Shown here: piece after piece, positions 1 to 9,613 of the stretch | How positions within the stretch are numbered: the stretch's first letter is position 1 | Layout of the letters: every line of letters begins with the position of its first letter | Assembly (NCBI RefSeq): GCF_052115385.1 | Contig: NZ_JBFRGP010000008.1 | Span: 133,200-197,199, forward strand | DNA length: 64,000 nucleotides | Direction of reading: 5' to 3' | Source of the DNA: Dyella_D sp052115385 | GTDB taxonomy: Bacteria > Pseudomonadota > Gammaproteobacteria > Xanthomonadales > Rhodanobacteraceae | Translations under genes and position numbers: made by a program | Notes under the pieces: model-generated | What the model was told of the DNA's origin: nothing | The model's database searches: none | Seen by the model: only the letters and a program-made list of their open reading frames with translations

Positions 1-91
1 CGATGCCGCAAGAATGTTATGTTAGCGTAATCAGTTAGTTGGATGGGGTGGCCTATCGCGGATGTCGGCGATGCACTAGCTCCGTATGACT

Positions 92-1168
92 TCACTGGTA
101 AGAGAGGGTGAAGATGGCTTTTGCACTGACCGGACCTGGAGGAAATTTGGTTCCAGGGCTGTGTGCATAGGCGGCAAAGAAACGCAGCGCCGTGGTTCCA
201 TCGATGGTGCTTCCGATGTTTATCTGGCCATCTACGCCGGCGGCAGCCGATTCAGGACCTAAACTTACTGACTTCGGCCCGCCAGTCGGATCCAGATAGG
301 TAAGGCCAATACCATAATCGGCAGAAGCTTCGGCCGCTTTGACTATGTTCGTCCGATTGCCGGGATTGTTTGCATCAGTGAAGGTCATCGAAAGCTTGCT
401 GCCTCCGCTGCACTTCAGCGAAATGGTAAACGGCGTACTGCCCGCGCGCTGAGTAACGCCAGTCGCATCCAAAGAAGCGGTCGCGGAAGAAACCGTGGGA
501 AGCGTTACCGTCTGCGTCGGATTGACCACTGAGCATGTATCGGCAGTGCTGCTTATGCTGTATTTGTAAGTGAACTTGCTGCTGGCTTCATTAATGTTGC
601 CATAAGCTTGGCCCGCTACGCCGGTATAGAACCACAGGTTCCCTGTTCCCGTGGCGACGGTGGCATTGATTCTGACCAGTTCAATATAGCCATTCCATCG
701 AAAGCTCGTTTGCTTCGCTGGTGCGTCGCCCATGACCACGTCGTTGGTGTAGACAGAGGTTGCATCGAACGATACGGGGGTGCCGGCGCTGTTGAGAAAC
801 CTGAAGCCTATTCCAGCAACCTCTGTCGCGCTGCCTTTGGTATCGAGTTGATAGACATTGATCAGGCCAGGTACGAGCTTTGCGGTCCAATTTTTATTAT
901 TCATGATGGACCAATGCCCGCCGCCGGTGATGCCACTTTCCTTGCATGAGAACGACCAGTTCAGTGCAACCCGGGTGCCTGGAATGGGCGAACCGACCGG
1001 CAGGTCGCTGGGAATTTTTATGGCGCCGACAGTTGCGGTCGATGGCGCCGCGGGATAACCGCTTTGCGTGCAATCGGTAGTTGCGGCGGTGGCAGCAGGT
1101 GCCTTCACCAGGGCGATGATAAATAAGACCGTCAGGCCCAAGCATTTATGCTTATTTGCAATCGACAT
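92..1168 (-). CDS. Two-domain fimbrial (chaperone-usher) tip adhesin
   Basis: The 358-residue product starts with a signal peptide (hydrophobic core at about residues 10-22, likely cleavage after APAATA). Residues about 30-210 form a lectin-like N-terminal region. Residues about 214-358 look like a pilin domain: a Cys pair (CSVVNPTQ and ISLKCSGG), the pilin-style STPFTISLKC strand, and a C-terminal strand ending AIFTLSYQ with a penultimate aromatic, as used in donor-strand exchange. This two-domain design is that of FimH/MrkD-type tip adhesins, which bind host or surface glycans. No chaperone or usher gene is in the window; any partner would lie to the left. Base composition is less GC-rich than the neighbours. 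The specific ligand cannot be told. Confidence 0.8.
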   Translation of the reverse strand: MSIANKHKCLGLTVLFIIALVKAPAATAATTDCTQSGYPAAPSTATVGAIKIPSDLPVGSPIPGTRVALNWSFSCKESGITGGGHWSIMNNKNWTAKLVPGLINVYQLDTKGSATEVAGIGFRFLNSAGTPVSFDATSVYTNDVVMGDAPAKQTSFRWNGYIELVRINATVATGTGNLWFYTGVAGQAYGNINEASSKFTYKYSISSTADTCSVVNPTQTVTLPTVSSATASLDATGVTQRAGSTPFTISLKCSGGSKLSMTFTDANNPGNRTNIVKAAEASADYGIGLTYLDPTGGPKSVSLGPESAAAGVDGQINIGSTIDGTTALRFFAAYAHSPGTKFPPGPVSAKAIFTLSYQ

Positions 1169-1547
1169 GAGTTTTGGCCCCGGCTTTGGTGAGTCGCGAG
1201 ATGGATCGACTGACCGCGATCTACAGAGCGGGAATTTAGCCAGCCATCAATGGTTGGGGCGACTGGACATTTCTTGAATTTGTACGAGACGGCCGCGTCG
1301 AGGTTCTCTGATTACGGCGTAATTCAGACTCAAGCGCTCCCGTCTCGGTGCTGCTCATGGCTCGCTGGAGTCCGCCAATCTCCCCTGTTGACCTTCGTCG
1401 CGGGATGCCTGGGCGCATTGTGTGGTGGAATAGTTCGGGAGCGGAAGCTGCTTATTAAGCACCCATGGATCGGATGATCCCGGCAAGCTTCGCGGCGACG
1501 GCACAGCTGCGAGACGCGGAGGGCTCGCCTGCGGCCTGGCCCCGAAG
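1169..1547. other. Gene-poor spacer upstream of the adhesin
   Basis: This 379-base stretch separates the adhesin start from the methyltransferase stop. I see no credible gene on either strand. It is less GC-rich than the genes to the right up to about 1480. An odd-length palindrome, ATTACG-G-CGTAAT, lies at 1311-1323 and could be an operator for the adhesin, but this is a guess. No clear sigma-70 promoter was found. Confidence 0.4.
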
Positions 1548-2294
1548 TTACGTCTTGCGGCAGACCAGCAGGATTTCGTCCACGCCCGCCGTGTCGTCGA
1601 GCCCCTCCCGCCACTGCAGCGGCTTCTGCATCCGCACCGCGATCGGCATGAACACGCGGTTGTACCACCACATCGCGCGCTCCCTTTTGTGGGTGAGGTA
1701 CCACTGGCCGATTTCGAGCAGGCGCGAGGATTTCGGTTGCATGCCGTAGACCGCGCTCTGTTCGATGCGGAAGCCGTGCTGCGCCAGGCGCGTGCGGATG
1801 TCGTCCGGTTCGTAGCGGCGGCAATGCCCGACGAATTCGTCGAAGGGCGTCCACGCTGCGATGTGCAACGGCACGGACAGCAGCAGGGTGGCGCCGGGCG
1901 CGGCGACGCGGGCGAGTTCTTTCAACGCGCCGACGTCGTCCGCCACGTGTTCCAGGATGTCGAACGCGCAGACCAGGTCGAACTGTGCGTCGGTATAGGG
2001 CAGGGCGCCGATGGTGCCGTGCACGGCGTTGGCGCCGTGGCGGCGCAGCTTGCGCAAGGCTTCGGCGCTGAGGTCGACGAAGCAGGTGTCCTGCAGCGGC
2101 AGGCGCGGGCGCAGGCCGGGCGCGATCTCCAGGCGGCGGGTGGAGGCGGCAGCCAGTTCGCGCACCAGCGGCCAGGTGTTGAAGCGCTCCGGCGGCACCA
2201 GCCGGGCTTCGGCCCACAGCGGTTCGTAGAAGCGGCGATTGGCGGCGGCCAGGTCGGCGTCGCTGCGCGGCGTGGGCGCGAGGTGGGTAGGCAT
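1548..2294 (-). CDS. Class I SAM-dependent methyltransferase
   Basis: The 248-residue protein has a Methyltransf_11-type fold. A nucleotide-binding strand (LEIAPGLRPRLP, an atypical motif I) lies at about residues 55-68, an acidic strand end (FVDLS) follows, then GTIGALPYTDAQFDLV and the typical motif ILEHVADDVGALKELARV near residues 110-130, followed by LLLSVPLH. The C-terminal part (FDEFVGHCRRYEPDDI) resembles enzymes that methylate small molecules or sugars. The substrate is unknown. It stands alone, 60 bases from the next gene on the same strand. Confidence 0.8.
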   Translation of the reverse strand: MPTHLAPTPRSDADLAAANRRFYEPLWAEARLVPPERFNTWPLVRELAAASTRRLEIAPGLRPRLPLQDTCFVDLSAEALRKLRRHGANAVHGTIGALPYTDAQFDLVCAFDILEHVADDVGALKELARVAAPGATLLLSVPLHIAAWTPFDEFVGHCRRYEPDDIRTRLAQHGFRIEQSAVYGMQPKSSRLLEIGQWYLTHKRERAMWWYNRVFMPIAVRMQKPLQWREGLDDTAGVDEILLVCRKT

Positions 2295-2354
2295 CGAATT
2301 AGTGTGGCGCTGGCCGGGCTGACAAGCGTGTGAATCCGGTCGCGAGTTCTTGCG

Positions 2355-2861
2355 TCAGGCGAGGCGGATGACTTCGGTGCCGGCGATCACGTCGTGCAAC
2401 GCGCGGCGGCGGGGATTGGTCAACGCCCAGGCGAAGCAAATTGCCCAGGCAATAAGCACGGCCCACAGCGCCACCGCGGTGCTGAAGACGCGCCCCAGTT
2501 CCAGCAGCAGCAGCGGCGCCGCGCCGGCGAGCAGGCGGATCAGCGCCTGCACAAAACGCAGCTTGCCGCCGTCGACGCGCACCAGCCGCAGGCGCCACGG
2601 ACGCATGCCCAGCGTCTGTCCGCCGCGCAGCCACGAGGCGATGAAGTAGGCCGACAGCACCAGCCCCTGCAGCGGCTGGTACCACCACACGGCTTCCACG
2701 TGGCCTGTGGTGGCGATCAGTTGCCCACCGGTGGCGCGCTGGCAGACATAGCCCACCGTGGCCACGATGGCGATCACCGCCCACAGGTCGTAGAACAGCG
2801 CCAGCAGGCGGCGCGGCAGCGTGGCGGGTACGAGAGCAGCGTTCGGGATGTTCGGGTTCAT
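2355..2861 (-). CDS. RDD family membrane protein
   Basis: The 168-residue integral membrane protein has the RDD pattern: an N-terminal RRLLALFYDLWAVI segment with the Arg-Asp pair in the first helix, two further hydrophobic helices, the GQTLGMRPWRLRLV motif in the middle, and a C-terminal RRALHDVIAGTEVI motif. RDD proteins are inner-membrane proteins of mostly unknown function; some are linked to ion exchange. It is divergent from xerD, with start codons less than 50 bases apart, so the two genes share a short promoter region. Confidence 0.85.
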   Translation of the reverse strand: MNPNIPNAALVPATLPRRLLALFYDLWAVIAIVATVGYVCQRATGGQLIATTGHVEAVWWYQPLQGLVLSAYFIASWLRGGQTLGMRPWRLRLVRVDGGKLRFVQALIRLLAGAAPLLLLELGRVFSTAVALWAVLIAWAICFAWALTNPRRRALHDVIAGTEVIRLA

Positions 2862-2905
2862 TCGTCGGCTTGCGTCCGGCGCGCGCTATGCCCAGCATCT
2901 CGCGC

Positions 2906-3817
2906 ATGTCAGAGAAAGCCGCAAGTATCGCCGAAGCCGACCAGCGCAGCATCGCCGCCTTTCTGGAGCGGGTGTGGTCGGAGGACGGCCTGTCCGACCG
3001 CACGCTCGAAGCCTACCGCCGCGATCTCGAAGGACTGGCCCGCTGGCTGGCCGGGCGGGGCTTGAGCTTGAACCAGGCGCAGCGTCAGCATCTGTCCGAA
3101 TACCACGGCGCGCAGCCGGTGGCGGTGCGCTCGATGGCGCGGCGGCAGTCCTCGTTCCGCCGCTACTACGGCTTCGTGGCGCGCAACGAACCGGGCTTCG
3201 AGGATCCCACCCTGCTGATTGAGCGCCCGCGCACGCCGCGCAGCCTGCCCAAGGCGCTGGCCGAGCGCGAGATCGAGGCGCTGCTGCAGGCGCCGGAGCT
3301 GGACACCACGCTGGGCCTGCGCGATCGCGCGATGCTGGAGCTGATGTACGCCTCGGGCCTGCGCGTGTCCGAACTGGTGGAACTGCCGCTGGCCGGGCTC
3401 AATCTGCGCCAGGGCGTGCTGCGCGTGACCGGCAAGGGCGGCAAGGACCGCCTGGTGCCGGTGGGCGAACTGGCGCTGGAGCGGATCGAGGCCTATCTCG
3501 CCGTGGCGCGCCCGGTGCTGGCCAAGGGGCGGCAGCCGGCTGCACTGTTCTTGAGCAAGCGCGGCGAGGGCATGACCCGGCAGATGTTCTGGACCCTGGT
3601 CAAGCGTTATGCGGTGCGCGTGGGCATCGTGGCCAAGCGCATCTCGCCGCACGTGCTGCGGCATTCCTTCGCCACCCACCTGCTCAACCACGGCGCCGAC
3701 CTGCGCGCGCTGCAGATGCTGCTGGGCCACAGCGCGCTCAGTACTACGCAGATCTATACGCTGGTGGCGAAGGAAGGACTCAAGCGGCTGCATGCGCAGC
3801 ACCATCCGCGCGGTTGA
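2906..3817 (+). CDS. xerD: Site-specific tyrosine recombinase XerD
   Basis: XerD, together with XerC, resolves chromosome dimers at dif during division. With the start at 2906 the protein has 303 residues and all six catalytic residues fall five positions after those of E. coli XerD: R153 (ASGLRVSEL), K177 (VTGKGGK), H249 and R252 (SPHVLRHSF), H275 (MLLGHS) and the nucleophile Y284 (TQIYT). An N-terminal SAM-like core-binding domain covers residues about 15-100. ATG at 2888 and TTG at 2870 are alternative in-frame starts; 2906 gives the length closest to the family. The DsbC-like gene follows on the same strand. Confidence 0.95.
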   Translation: MSEKAASIAEADQRSIAAFLERVWSEDGLSDRTLEAYRRDLEGLARWLAGRGLSLNQAQRQHLSEYHGAQPVAVRSMARRQSSFRRYYGFVARNEPGFEDPTLLIERPRTPRSLPKALAEREIEALLQAPELDTTLGLRDRAMLELMYASGLRVSELVELPLAGLNLRQGVLRVTGKGGKDRLVPVGELALERIEAYLAVARPVLAKGRQPAALFLSKRGEGMTRQMFWTLVKRYAVRVGIVAKRISPHVLRHSFATHLLNHGADLRALQMLLGHSALSTTQIYTLVAKEGLKRLHAQHHPRG

Positions 3818-3910
3818 GACTCCGCTGACGAAGCCGTCAGCCGGCCTGTGCGAGAATCGGGCCATCCCCCCGATCATTCCGTGTACGAACGGAAGCCAGT
3901 GAGGTTTGCG

Positions 3911-4693
3911 ATGTTCAAGAATGGATGGCTGGCCCTGTGCGCCAGCGTGGTTTGCGCGGTGGCGTTCGCCCAGCCGGCGCACGCCGCCGACGATGCGGCC
4001 AAGGCCGGCCCCGAGGACACCGTGCGCCAGGCCGTGCTCGGCCTCGCTTCCAAGGTGAAGATCGAGTCGATCACGCCCTCGCCGCTGCCGGGCTTCTATC
4101 AGGTGATCGCCTCCGGCCAGCTGGTCTACGTCAGCGCCGACGGCAAGTACATGCTGACCGGCAACCTGATCGACCTGGCCAGCAAGAAGGACATGAGCGA
4201 CCTGGTCTGGTCCGGCTTCCGCAAGGCCGAGCTGGACAAGCTGCCGCAGTCCGACCGCATCGTGTTCGCCCCGGCCAAGCCGCGCTACAAGGTGACCGTG
4301 TTCACCGACGTCAACTGCGGCTACTGCCGCGCGCTGCACCAGCACGTGGACGACTTCAACAAGGCCGGCATCGCGCTGGAGTACGTCGCCTGGCCGCGCG
4401 AGGGCGTGACCAGCACGGCGGGCAACCCGACCCCGACCTATACCGAGATGGTCTCCGTATGGTGCGCGGCCGACCGCAAGACCGCCTTCAGCGCGGCCAA
4501 GGACGGCAAGCAGCCCAAGTCGGCCACCTGCGCCAACCCGGTGAAGGACGAGTTCGACCTGGGCGTGCGCTTAGGGGTCACCGGCACCCCGACCATCGTG
4601 GCCGAGGACGGCACCGTGATCGGCGGCTACATGACCCCGGACCAGCTGCTGCAGGCCCTGCAGAAGCGCGGTATCAAGCCGATCGGGGGTTGA
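3911..4693 (+). CDS. dsbC: DsbC-family periplasmic disulfide isomerase
   Basis: The 260-residue protein begins with a clear signal peptide (MFKNGWLALC to HAHA-like QPAHA, cleavage about residue 25). A DsbC/G-type N-terminal dimerisation domain (about 36-95) is followed by a thioredoxin fold with the active site C136-G-Y-C139 and the cis-Pro loop VTGTPTIV. A second Cys pair lies in VWCAADRK and SATCANP, as in DsbC. It rearranges wrong disulfides in periplasmic proteins. The start at 3911 is preceded by GTGAGG; an upstream in-frame ATG at 3848 would put 21 charged residues before the signal peptide and is unlikely. Downstream lies a repeat element. Confidence 0.88.
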   Translation: MFKNGWLALCASVVCAVAFAQPAHAADDAAKAGPEDTVRQAVLGLASKVKIESITPSPLPGFYQVIASGQLVYVSADGKYMLTGNLIDLASKKDMSDLVWSGFRKAELDKLPQSDRIVFAPAKPRYKVTVFTDVNCGYCRALHQHVDDFNKAGIALEYVAWPREGVTSTAGNPTPTYTEMVSVWCAADRKTAFSAAKDGKQPKSATCANPVKDEFDLGVRLGVTGTPTIVAEDGTVIGGYMTPDQLLQALQKRGIKPIGG

Positions 4694-4710
4694 AGTCTCC
4701 GTAGCGTAGA

Positions 4711-4824
4711 GCCCCTCTCCCCTCGGGAGAGGGGGTGGGGTGAGGGTTCGGGCGGAGTGGGGCGCTTGACTCCGCCCGTACCCTCATCTGCCTGCCGGCA
4801 TCTTCTCCCGGTGGGAGAAGAAGG
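4711..4824. repeat. Intergenic hairpin-flanked repeat, family B copy 1
   Basis: The element opens with a hairpin of the form CCCCTCTCCC-CTC-GGGAGAGGGG and closes with another, TTCTCCC-GGT-GGGAGAA. Between them are a GGGTGAGGG motif and its complement-like CCCTCATC. A second, longer copy with the same order of parts is at 33382-33532. It lies between the DsbC-like gene and purL. Elements of this shape are common between genes in this bacterial order; no coding function is seen. Confidence 0.75.
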
Positions 4825-4914
4825 CGTTCTTGGAGACTGAGGGCCCCTCCCCCGATGTTGTCCTGCAGCATGGGGTAGAATGGACGGCTTCTCCGCATAG
4901 CTCCCGTTCCCGCC

Positions 4915-7900
4915 ATGATCGCACTCGACGGGCAGGCCGCCCTTTCGCCGTTCCGCCTCGAACGCCTCAACACCCAGCTGGATGCCTTGCATCGAGGTGC
5001 CAGGGTGCAGGCTTCCTGGTTCGTCTACTTCATCGACGCCGATGCCGCCCCCGCGGGCGAGCAACGCCGGCGCCTGCTGGAAGTGCTGGAGGCCAAGGAC
5101 AGCGCCGCCGAGACTGCTTCCCTGTGGGTGGTGCCCCGCCTGGGCACGATCTCGCCCTGGTCGAGCAAGGCCACCGACATCCTCCACGGCGCCGGTTTCG
5201 CGGTGCGCCGGGTGGAACGCGGCGTGGCCTACCAGATCGCCGGCCTGCCCGAGCCGGGCGCGCCGGAATACGAGCTGATGACGGCGCTGCTGTGCGATGC
5301 CATGACGCAGTCGGTGCTCCACCGCATCGACGAGGCCGCCGGCCTGTTCCTGGCCGGCAAGCCGGGCGACCTGGTGCATATCCCGCTGGGCGCCGACGCC
5401 CGCGCCGCGCTGGCCAAGGCCAATGCCGAGCTGGGCCTGGCGCTGGCCGAGGACGAGATCGACTACCTGGCCGAGCGCTACGCCGAGCTGGGCCGCGATC
5501 CGACCGACGCCGAACTCTTCATGTTCGCCCAGGCCAATTCCGAGCACTGCCGCCACAAGGTGTTCAACGCCAGTTGGACGCTGGACGGCCAGCCGCAGGA
5601 CAACAGCCTGTTCGGCATGATCAAGAACACCCATCGGCACTCGCCCACGTACACGCTGTCGGCCTACAAGGACAACGCCGCGGTGATCGAGGGCAGCGAC
5701 GGCAAGCGCTTCTTCACCGGCGCCGATGGCGTCTGGCGCCGCCGTGGCGAGCGCATCGACTACGCGATCAAGGTGGAGACGCACAACCATCCCACCGCCA
5801 TCGCACCCTGGCCGGGCGCGGCCACCGGCGCCGGCGGCGAGATCCGCGACGAAGGCGCCACCGGCCGCGGCGCCAAGCCGAAGGCGGGGCTCACCGGCTT
5901 CTCCGTGTCGGACCTGCGCATCCCCGGCCATCCGCAGCCGTGGGAAGTGGAGCGGCCGCTGCCGCCGCGCATGGCCAGCGCGTTCGAGATCATGCGCGAC
6001 GGCCCGCTCGGCGCCGCCGCGTTCAACAACGAATTCGGCCGCCCCTGCCTGGGCGGCTATTTCCGCACTTACGAGCACGAGACCGGCGAAGCCGGTGTGC
6101 GCCGCGGCTACGACAAGCCGATCATGATCGCCGGCGGCCTGGCCAATATCCGCTCCAGCGACGTGCAGAAGCAGGAGATCCAGCCCGGCCACAAGGTGAT
6201 CGTGCTGGGCGGCCCGGCCATGCTGATCGGCCTGGGCGGCGGCGCTGCCTCGTCGGTTGCTTCCGGTACCTCCAGCGCGGAGCTGGATTTCGCCTCCGTG
6301 CAGCGCGACAACGCCGAGATGGAGCGCCGCTGCCAGCAGGTGATCGACAGCTGCTGGTCCATGGGCGACGACAACCCAATCGTCAGCGTCCACGACGTCG
6401 GCGCCGGTGGTCTTTCCAACGCCATTCCCGAGCTGCTCAACGACGCCGGTGTCGGCGGCACGATCGACCTCTCGAAGGTGCCGTGCGACGACCCGTCGCT
6501 GTCGCCGATGCAGGTGTGGAGCAACGAATCGCAGGAGCGCTACGTGCTCGGCATCGCGGCGGAGCGCCTGGCCGAGTTCGAGGCGTTCTGCGTGCGCGAG
6601 CGCTGCCCGTATGCGGTGGTCGGCGACGCCACCGCGGAGCGCCGCTTGCTGGTGACCGATCCGCGCCGCGAACTCACGGTGATCGATCTGCCGATGGACG
6701 TGCTGTTCGGCAAGGCGCCGCGCATGCACCGCGACGCCAGGCGCGTGAAGCCGCGCATCGACGTGGTGCCGGACCTGTCCGGCATCAGCATGGACGAGGC
6801 GCTGCGCCGCGTGCTGCGCCTGCCCACGGTGGGCAGCAAGAGCTTTCTGGTCACCATCGGCGACCGTACCGTCGGCGGCCTCAATCATCGCGACCCGATG
6901 GTCGGCCCGTGGCAGGTGCCGGTGGCCGACTGCGCCGTCACCATCGCCGATTTCGACGGCTACGCCGGCGAAGCGATGGCGATGGCCGAGCGCGCACCGG
7001 TGGCCCTGTTGAGCAGCGCCGACGCGGCGCGCCTGGCGGTGGGCGAGGCGATCACCAATCTCGCCGCCGCGCCGATCGCCTCGCTGGGCGAAGTGCGCCT
7101 GTCGGCCAACTGGATGGCTGCGGTCAATCATCCGGGCGAAGACGCTGCCTTGTTCGACGCGGTGAAGGCCGTCGGCATGGAGCTGTGCCCGGAGCTGGAT
7201 ATCTCGATCCCGGTGGGCAAGGACTCGCTGTCCATGCAGACCGTATGGACGGACGGCGACCAGCCGCAGCGCACGATTGCGCCGGTGTCGCTGGTGATCA
7301 CCGGCTTCGCCCGCGTCAGCGACGTGCGCCGCACGCTCACCCCGCAGCTACGGCTGGACCGCGGCGATTCGGATCTGTGGCTGCTCGATCTGGGCGCCGG
7401 CCGCGACCGCCTCGGCGGTTCCGCGCTGACCCAGGTGTTCAACCGCGGCGGCGGCGTGCCGCCGGACCTGGACGACGCCAAGTATTTGAAGGGCCTGTTC
7501 GACCTGGTGCAGGAAGCCAATGCGGCCGGCCTGCTGCTGGCCTATCACGACCGCTCCGACGGCGGTGCCATCGTGACCCTGCTGGAAATGGCCTTCGCCG
7601 GCCACTGCGGCCTGGAGATCCAGCTCGAAGGCTGGGCCGAGGCGGCGCTGCGCGCGCTGTTCAACGAGGAACTGGGCGCGGTGGTGCAGGTGGCGCAGGC
7701 CAATCGCGAGGCGTTCGAAGCCTTGCTGGTCAAGCACGGCCTGGCCGGCATGAGCTATCGCATCGGCCATCCGAAGGAAAAGCTCGGCATCAAGCTGTTC
7801 CATGGCGGCGAGAAGCAGTTCGCCTGGAAGTGGACCGAGCTGTTCGCCGCCTGGAACGAAACCAGCCATCACATGCAGCGCCTGCGCGACAACCCGCTCG

Positions 7901-8775
7901 GCGCCGATGCCGAGCTGGAGTGGCGCCTGGACGATGCCGATCCGGGCATCAGCCCCAAGCTCGGCTTCGATCCGTCCGACGACGTGGCCGCGCCGCTGAT
8001 CGCCAAGGGCGCGCGTCCGCGCGTGGCGATCCTGCGCGAGCAGGGCGTCAACGGCCAGGTGGAAATGGCCGCCGCGTTCGACCGCGCCGGCTTCGAGGCG
8101 GTGGACGTGCATATGTCCGACCTGGCCAGCGGCCGCATCAAGCTGGCGGATTTCCGCGGCATCGCGGCGTGCGGCGGTTTCTCGTACGGCGACGTGCTCG
8201 GTGCCGGCCGCGGCTGGGCCACCTCGATCATGTACAACGAGATGCTACGCGCGGAGTTCACCGCGTTCTTCGCCGATACGACGAAGTTCGCGCTCGGCGT
8301 GTGCAACGGCTGCCAGATGCTGTCGCAGCTGAAGGAGATCATCCCGGGCGCGCAGCATTGGCCGAAGTTCCTGCGCAATGCGTCCGAGCAGTACGAAGGC
8401 CGCGTGGCCACGCTGGAAGTACTCGATTCGCCGAGCATCTTCTTCAAGGGCATGGCCGGTTCGCGCATTCCGGTGGCGGTGGCGCATGGCGAAGGCCGGG
8501 TGAACTTCCCGCAGGTGTGCAGCCCGTCGAAGTCCGGCGGCGCTGTGCGTTTCGTCGACAACCGCGGCCGTCCGACCGAGCACTACCCGCTCAATCCGAA
8601 CGGTTCGCCGGGCGGCCTGGCCGGCTTCACCGCGGCCGACGGCCGCGTGACCATCATGATGCCGCACCCCGAGCGCGTGTTCCGCAGCGCGCAGATGAGC
8701 TGGCATCCGGATCACTGGGGCGAGGATTCGCCGTGGATGCGCATGTTCCGCAACGCCAGGGTGTGGTGCGGCTGA
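4915..8775 (+). CDS. purL: Phosphoribosylformylglycinamidine synthase (single chain)
   Basis: PurL makes FGAM from FGAR, ATP and glutamine, the fourth step of purine synthesis, in the cytoplasm. The 1286-residue chain matches the large proteobacterial form (about 1295). In order: a PurS-like N-terminal domain, the linker with NSEHCRHKVF near residue 205, two AIRS-like ATP-binding halves (VETHNHPTAIAPWPGAATG and GGGAASS motifs), and a C-terminal class I glutamine amidotransferase with the nucleophile in LGVCNGCQML and the catalytic pair in MMPHPERVFR. A possible -10 (TAGAAT, 4876-4881) lies in the upstream spacer with no convincing -35. Confidence 0.97.
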   Translation: MIALDGQAALSPFRLERLNTQLDALHRGARVQASWFVYFIDADAAPAGEQRRRLLEVLEAKDSAAETASLWVVPRLGTISPWSSKATDILHGAGFAVRRVERGVAYQIAGLPEPGAPEYELMTALLCDAMTQSVLHRIDEAAGLFLAGKPGDLVHIPLGADARAALAKANAELGLALAEDEIDYLAERYAELGRDPTDAELFMFAQANSEHCRHKVFNASWTLDGQPQDNSLFGMIKNTHRHSPTYTLSAYKDNAAVIEGSDGKRFFTGADGVWRRRGERIDYAIKVETHNHPTAIAPWPGAATGAGGEIRDEGATGRGAKPKAGLTGFSVSDLRIPGHPQPWEVERPLPPRMASAFEIMRDGPLGAAAFNNEFGRPCLGGYFRTYEHETGEAGVRRGYDKPIMIAGGLANIRSSDVQKQEIQPGHKVIVLGGPAMLIGLGGGAASSVASGTSSAELDFASVQRDNAEMERRCQQVIDSCWSMGDDNPIVSVHDVGAGGLSNAIPELLNDAGVGGTIDLSKVPCDDPSLSPMQVWSNESQERYVLGIAAERLAEFEAFCVRERCPYAVVGDATAERRLLVTDPRRELTVIDLPMDVLFGKAPRMHRDARRVKPRIDVVPDLSGISMDEALRRVLRLPTVGSKSFLVTIGDRTVGGLNHRDPMVGPWQVPVADCAVTIADFDGYAGEAMAMAERAPVALLSSADAARLAVGEAITNLAAAPIASLGEVRLSANWMAAVNHPGEDAALFDAVKAVGMELCPELDISIPVGKDSLSMQTVWTDGDQPQRTIAPVSLVITGFARVSDVRRTLTPQLRLDRGDSDLWLLDLGAGRDRLGGSALTQVFNRGGGVPPDLDDAKYLKGLFDLVQEANAAGLLLAYHDRSDGGAIVTLLEMAFAGHCGLEIQLEGWAEAALRALFNEELGAVVQVAQANREAFEALLVKHGLAGMSYRIGHPKEKLGIKLFHGGEKQFAWKWTELFAAWNETSHHMQRLRDNPLGADAELEWRLDDADPGISPKLGFDPSDDVAAPLIAKGARPRVAILREQGVNGQVEMAAAFDRAGFEAVDVHMSDLASGRIKLADFRGIAACGGFSYGDVLGAGRGWATSIMYNEMLRAEFTAFFADTTKFALGVCNGCQMLSQLKEIIPGAQHWPKFLRNASEQYEGRVATLEVLDSPSIFFKGMAGSRIPVAVAHGEGRVNFPQVCSPSKSGGAVRFVDNRGRPTEHYPLNPNGSPGGLAGFTAADGRVTIMMPHPERVFRSAQMSWHPDHWGEDSPWMRMFRNARVWCG

Positions 8776-8809
8776 GAGCCCGCCATGAGCTCGTGACCGG
8801 GCGCGCGGC

Positions 8810-9544
8810 GTGAGTCCGCTGCCCGGCCAGCGCTTCGCCAAAGGCTTGCTGTTCGCCGGATGGACGGTGCTGCTGGCGCTGTTGCCGTGGTGGCTGGGCC
8901 TGGCGTTGCTGTTGGCGTTGACGCTCGGCGCGGTGCTCTACACGCGGCGCGCGCATCGCTTCGGCGAGATCTGCCGCAACGGCCTGAAGTGGGGCCTGCC
9001 CGGGATGCTGTTCGCGCTGCAGCGTGCGCTCGGCGGCGCGGTGATCGGCTGGGGCGCCGCCTTGCTCGGCGCGCTGCTCGGGTTCTCCTTGATCGCGCTG
9101 CTCGAATCGCTGCTGCTGCATCGCGTGCGGCGCAGCGCAGCGCCTTCGCCCGAATGGAGCGAGCTGGCGATGGCACCGGTGGGGCCGTCGGCGCGGATCA
9201 TCGAGCTGACGCCGGTGCAGTGGTGCGACGCGGCCGATGCCGGCGGCGTGCATTACGAAGCCACGGGCAAGGACGAGGGCAACTATCGCTTCGCCGACGG
9301 GCACACACTGCGGCGCCTCGGTCCGCGCTGCGCCTTCAGCCCGCTTGGCCATTGGTTCGCGGCGAATCAGGCCGGCGGCCAGGGCGACCTGCTGTTCGAT
9401 CGCGTGCGCGGCAAGCCGCATCGCCTGCGCGGCTGGGAGCTGTGCGGCTGGGACGAGGACGACGGGCCGTGGCTGGCGCGCCACGCCGACGGCGTACCGG
9501 TGCCCTTGCACCAGGCGCTGGGCCAGGACGCGCCGCGCGATTGA
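8810..9544 (+). CDS. Unknown membrane-anchored protein
   Basis: I do not recognise this 244-residue protein. The N-terminal half (to about residue 105) has three or four hydrophobic helices. The C-terminal half is soluble, with aromatic and glycine-rich segments (GGVHYEATGKDEGNYRF, RGWELCGWDEDDGPW) that suggest a small beta domain. The start is a GTG 34 bases after the purL stop, so it may be read with purL. Codon use looks like the neighbours, supporting a real gene. No function is proposed. Confidence 0.65.
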   Translation: MSPLPGQRFAKGLLFAGWTVLLALLPWWLGLALLLALTLGAVLYTRRAHRFGEICRNGLKWGLPGMLFALQRALGGAVIGWGAALLGALLGFSLIALLESLLLHRVRRSAAPSPEWSELAMAPVGPSARIIELTPVQWCDAADAGGVHYEATGKDEGNYRFADGHTLRRLGPRCAFSPLGHWFAANQAGGQGDLLFDRVRGKPHRLRGWELCGWDEDDGPWLARHADGVPVPLHQALGQDAPRD

Positions 9545-9613
9545 GGCGTGCTTGAGCGGGATGTTGTGTCGCGGCTATGCCGTTTCCCGGCGGCTCCCCC
9601 ATACTTGGCCATC

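Noticed and set aside
4627..7131. Long minus-strand open frame opposite purL
   Set aside because: Antisense to an intact, well-marked purL; composition is shadow-like.
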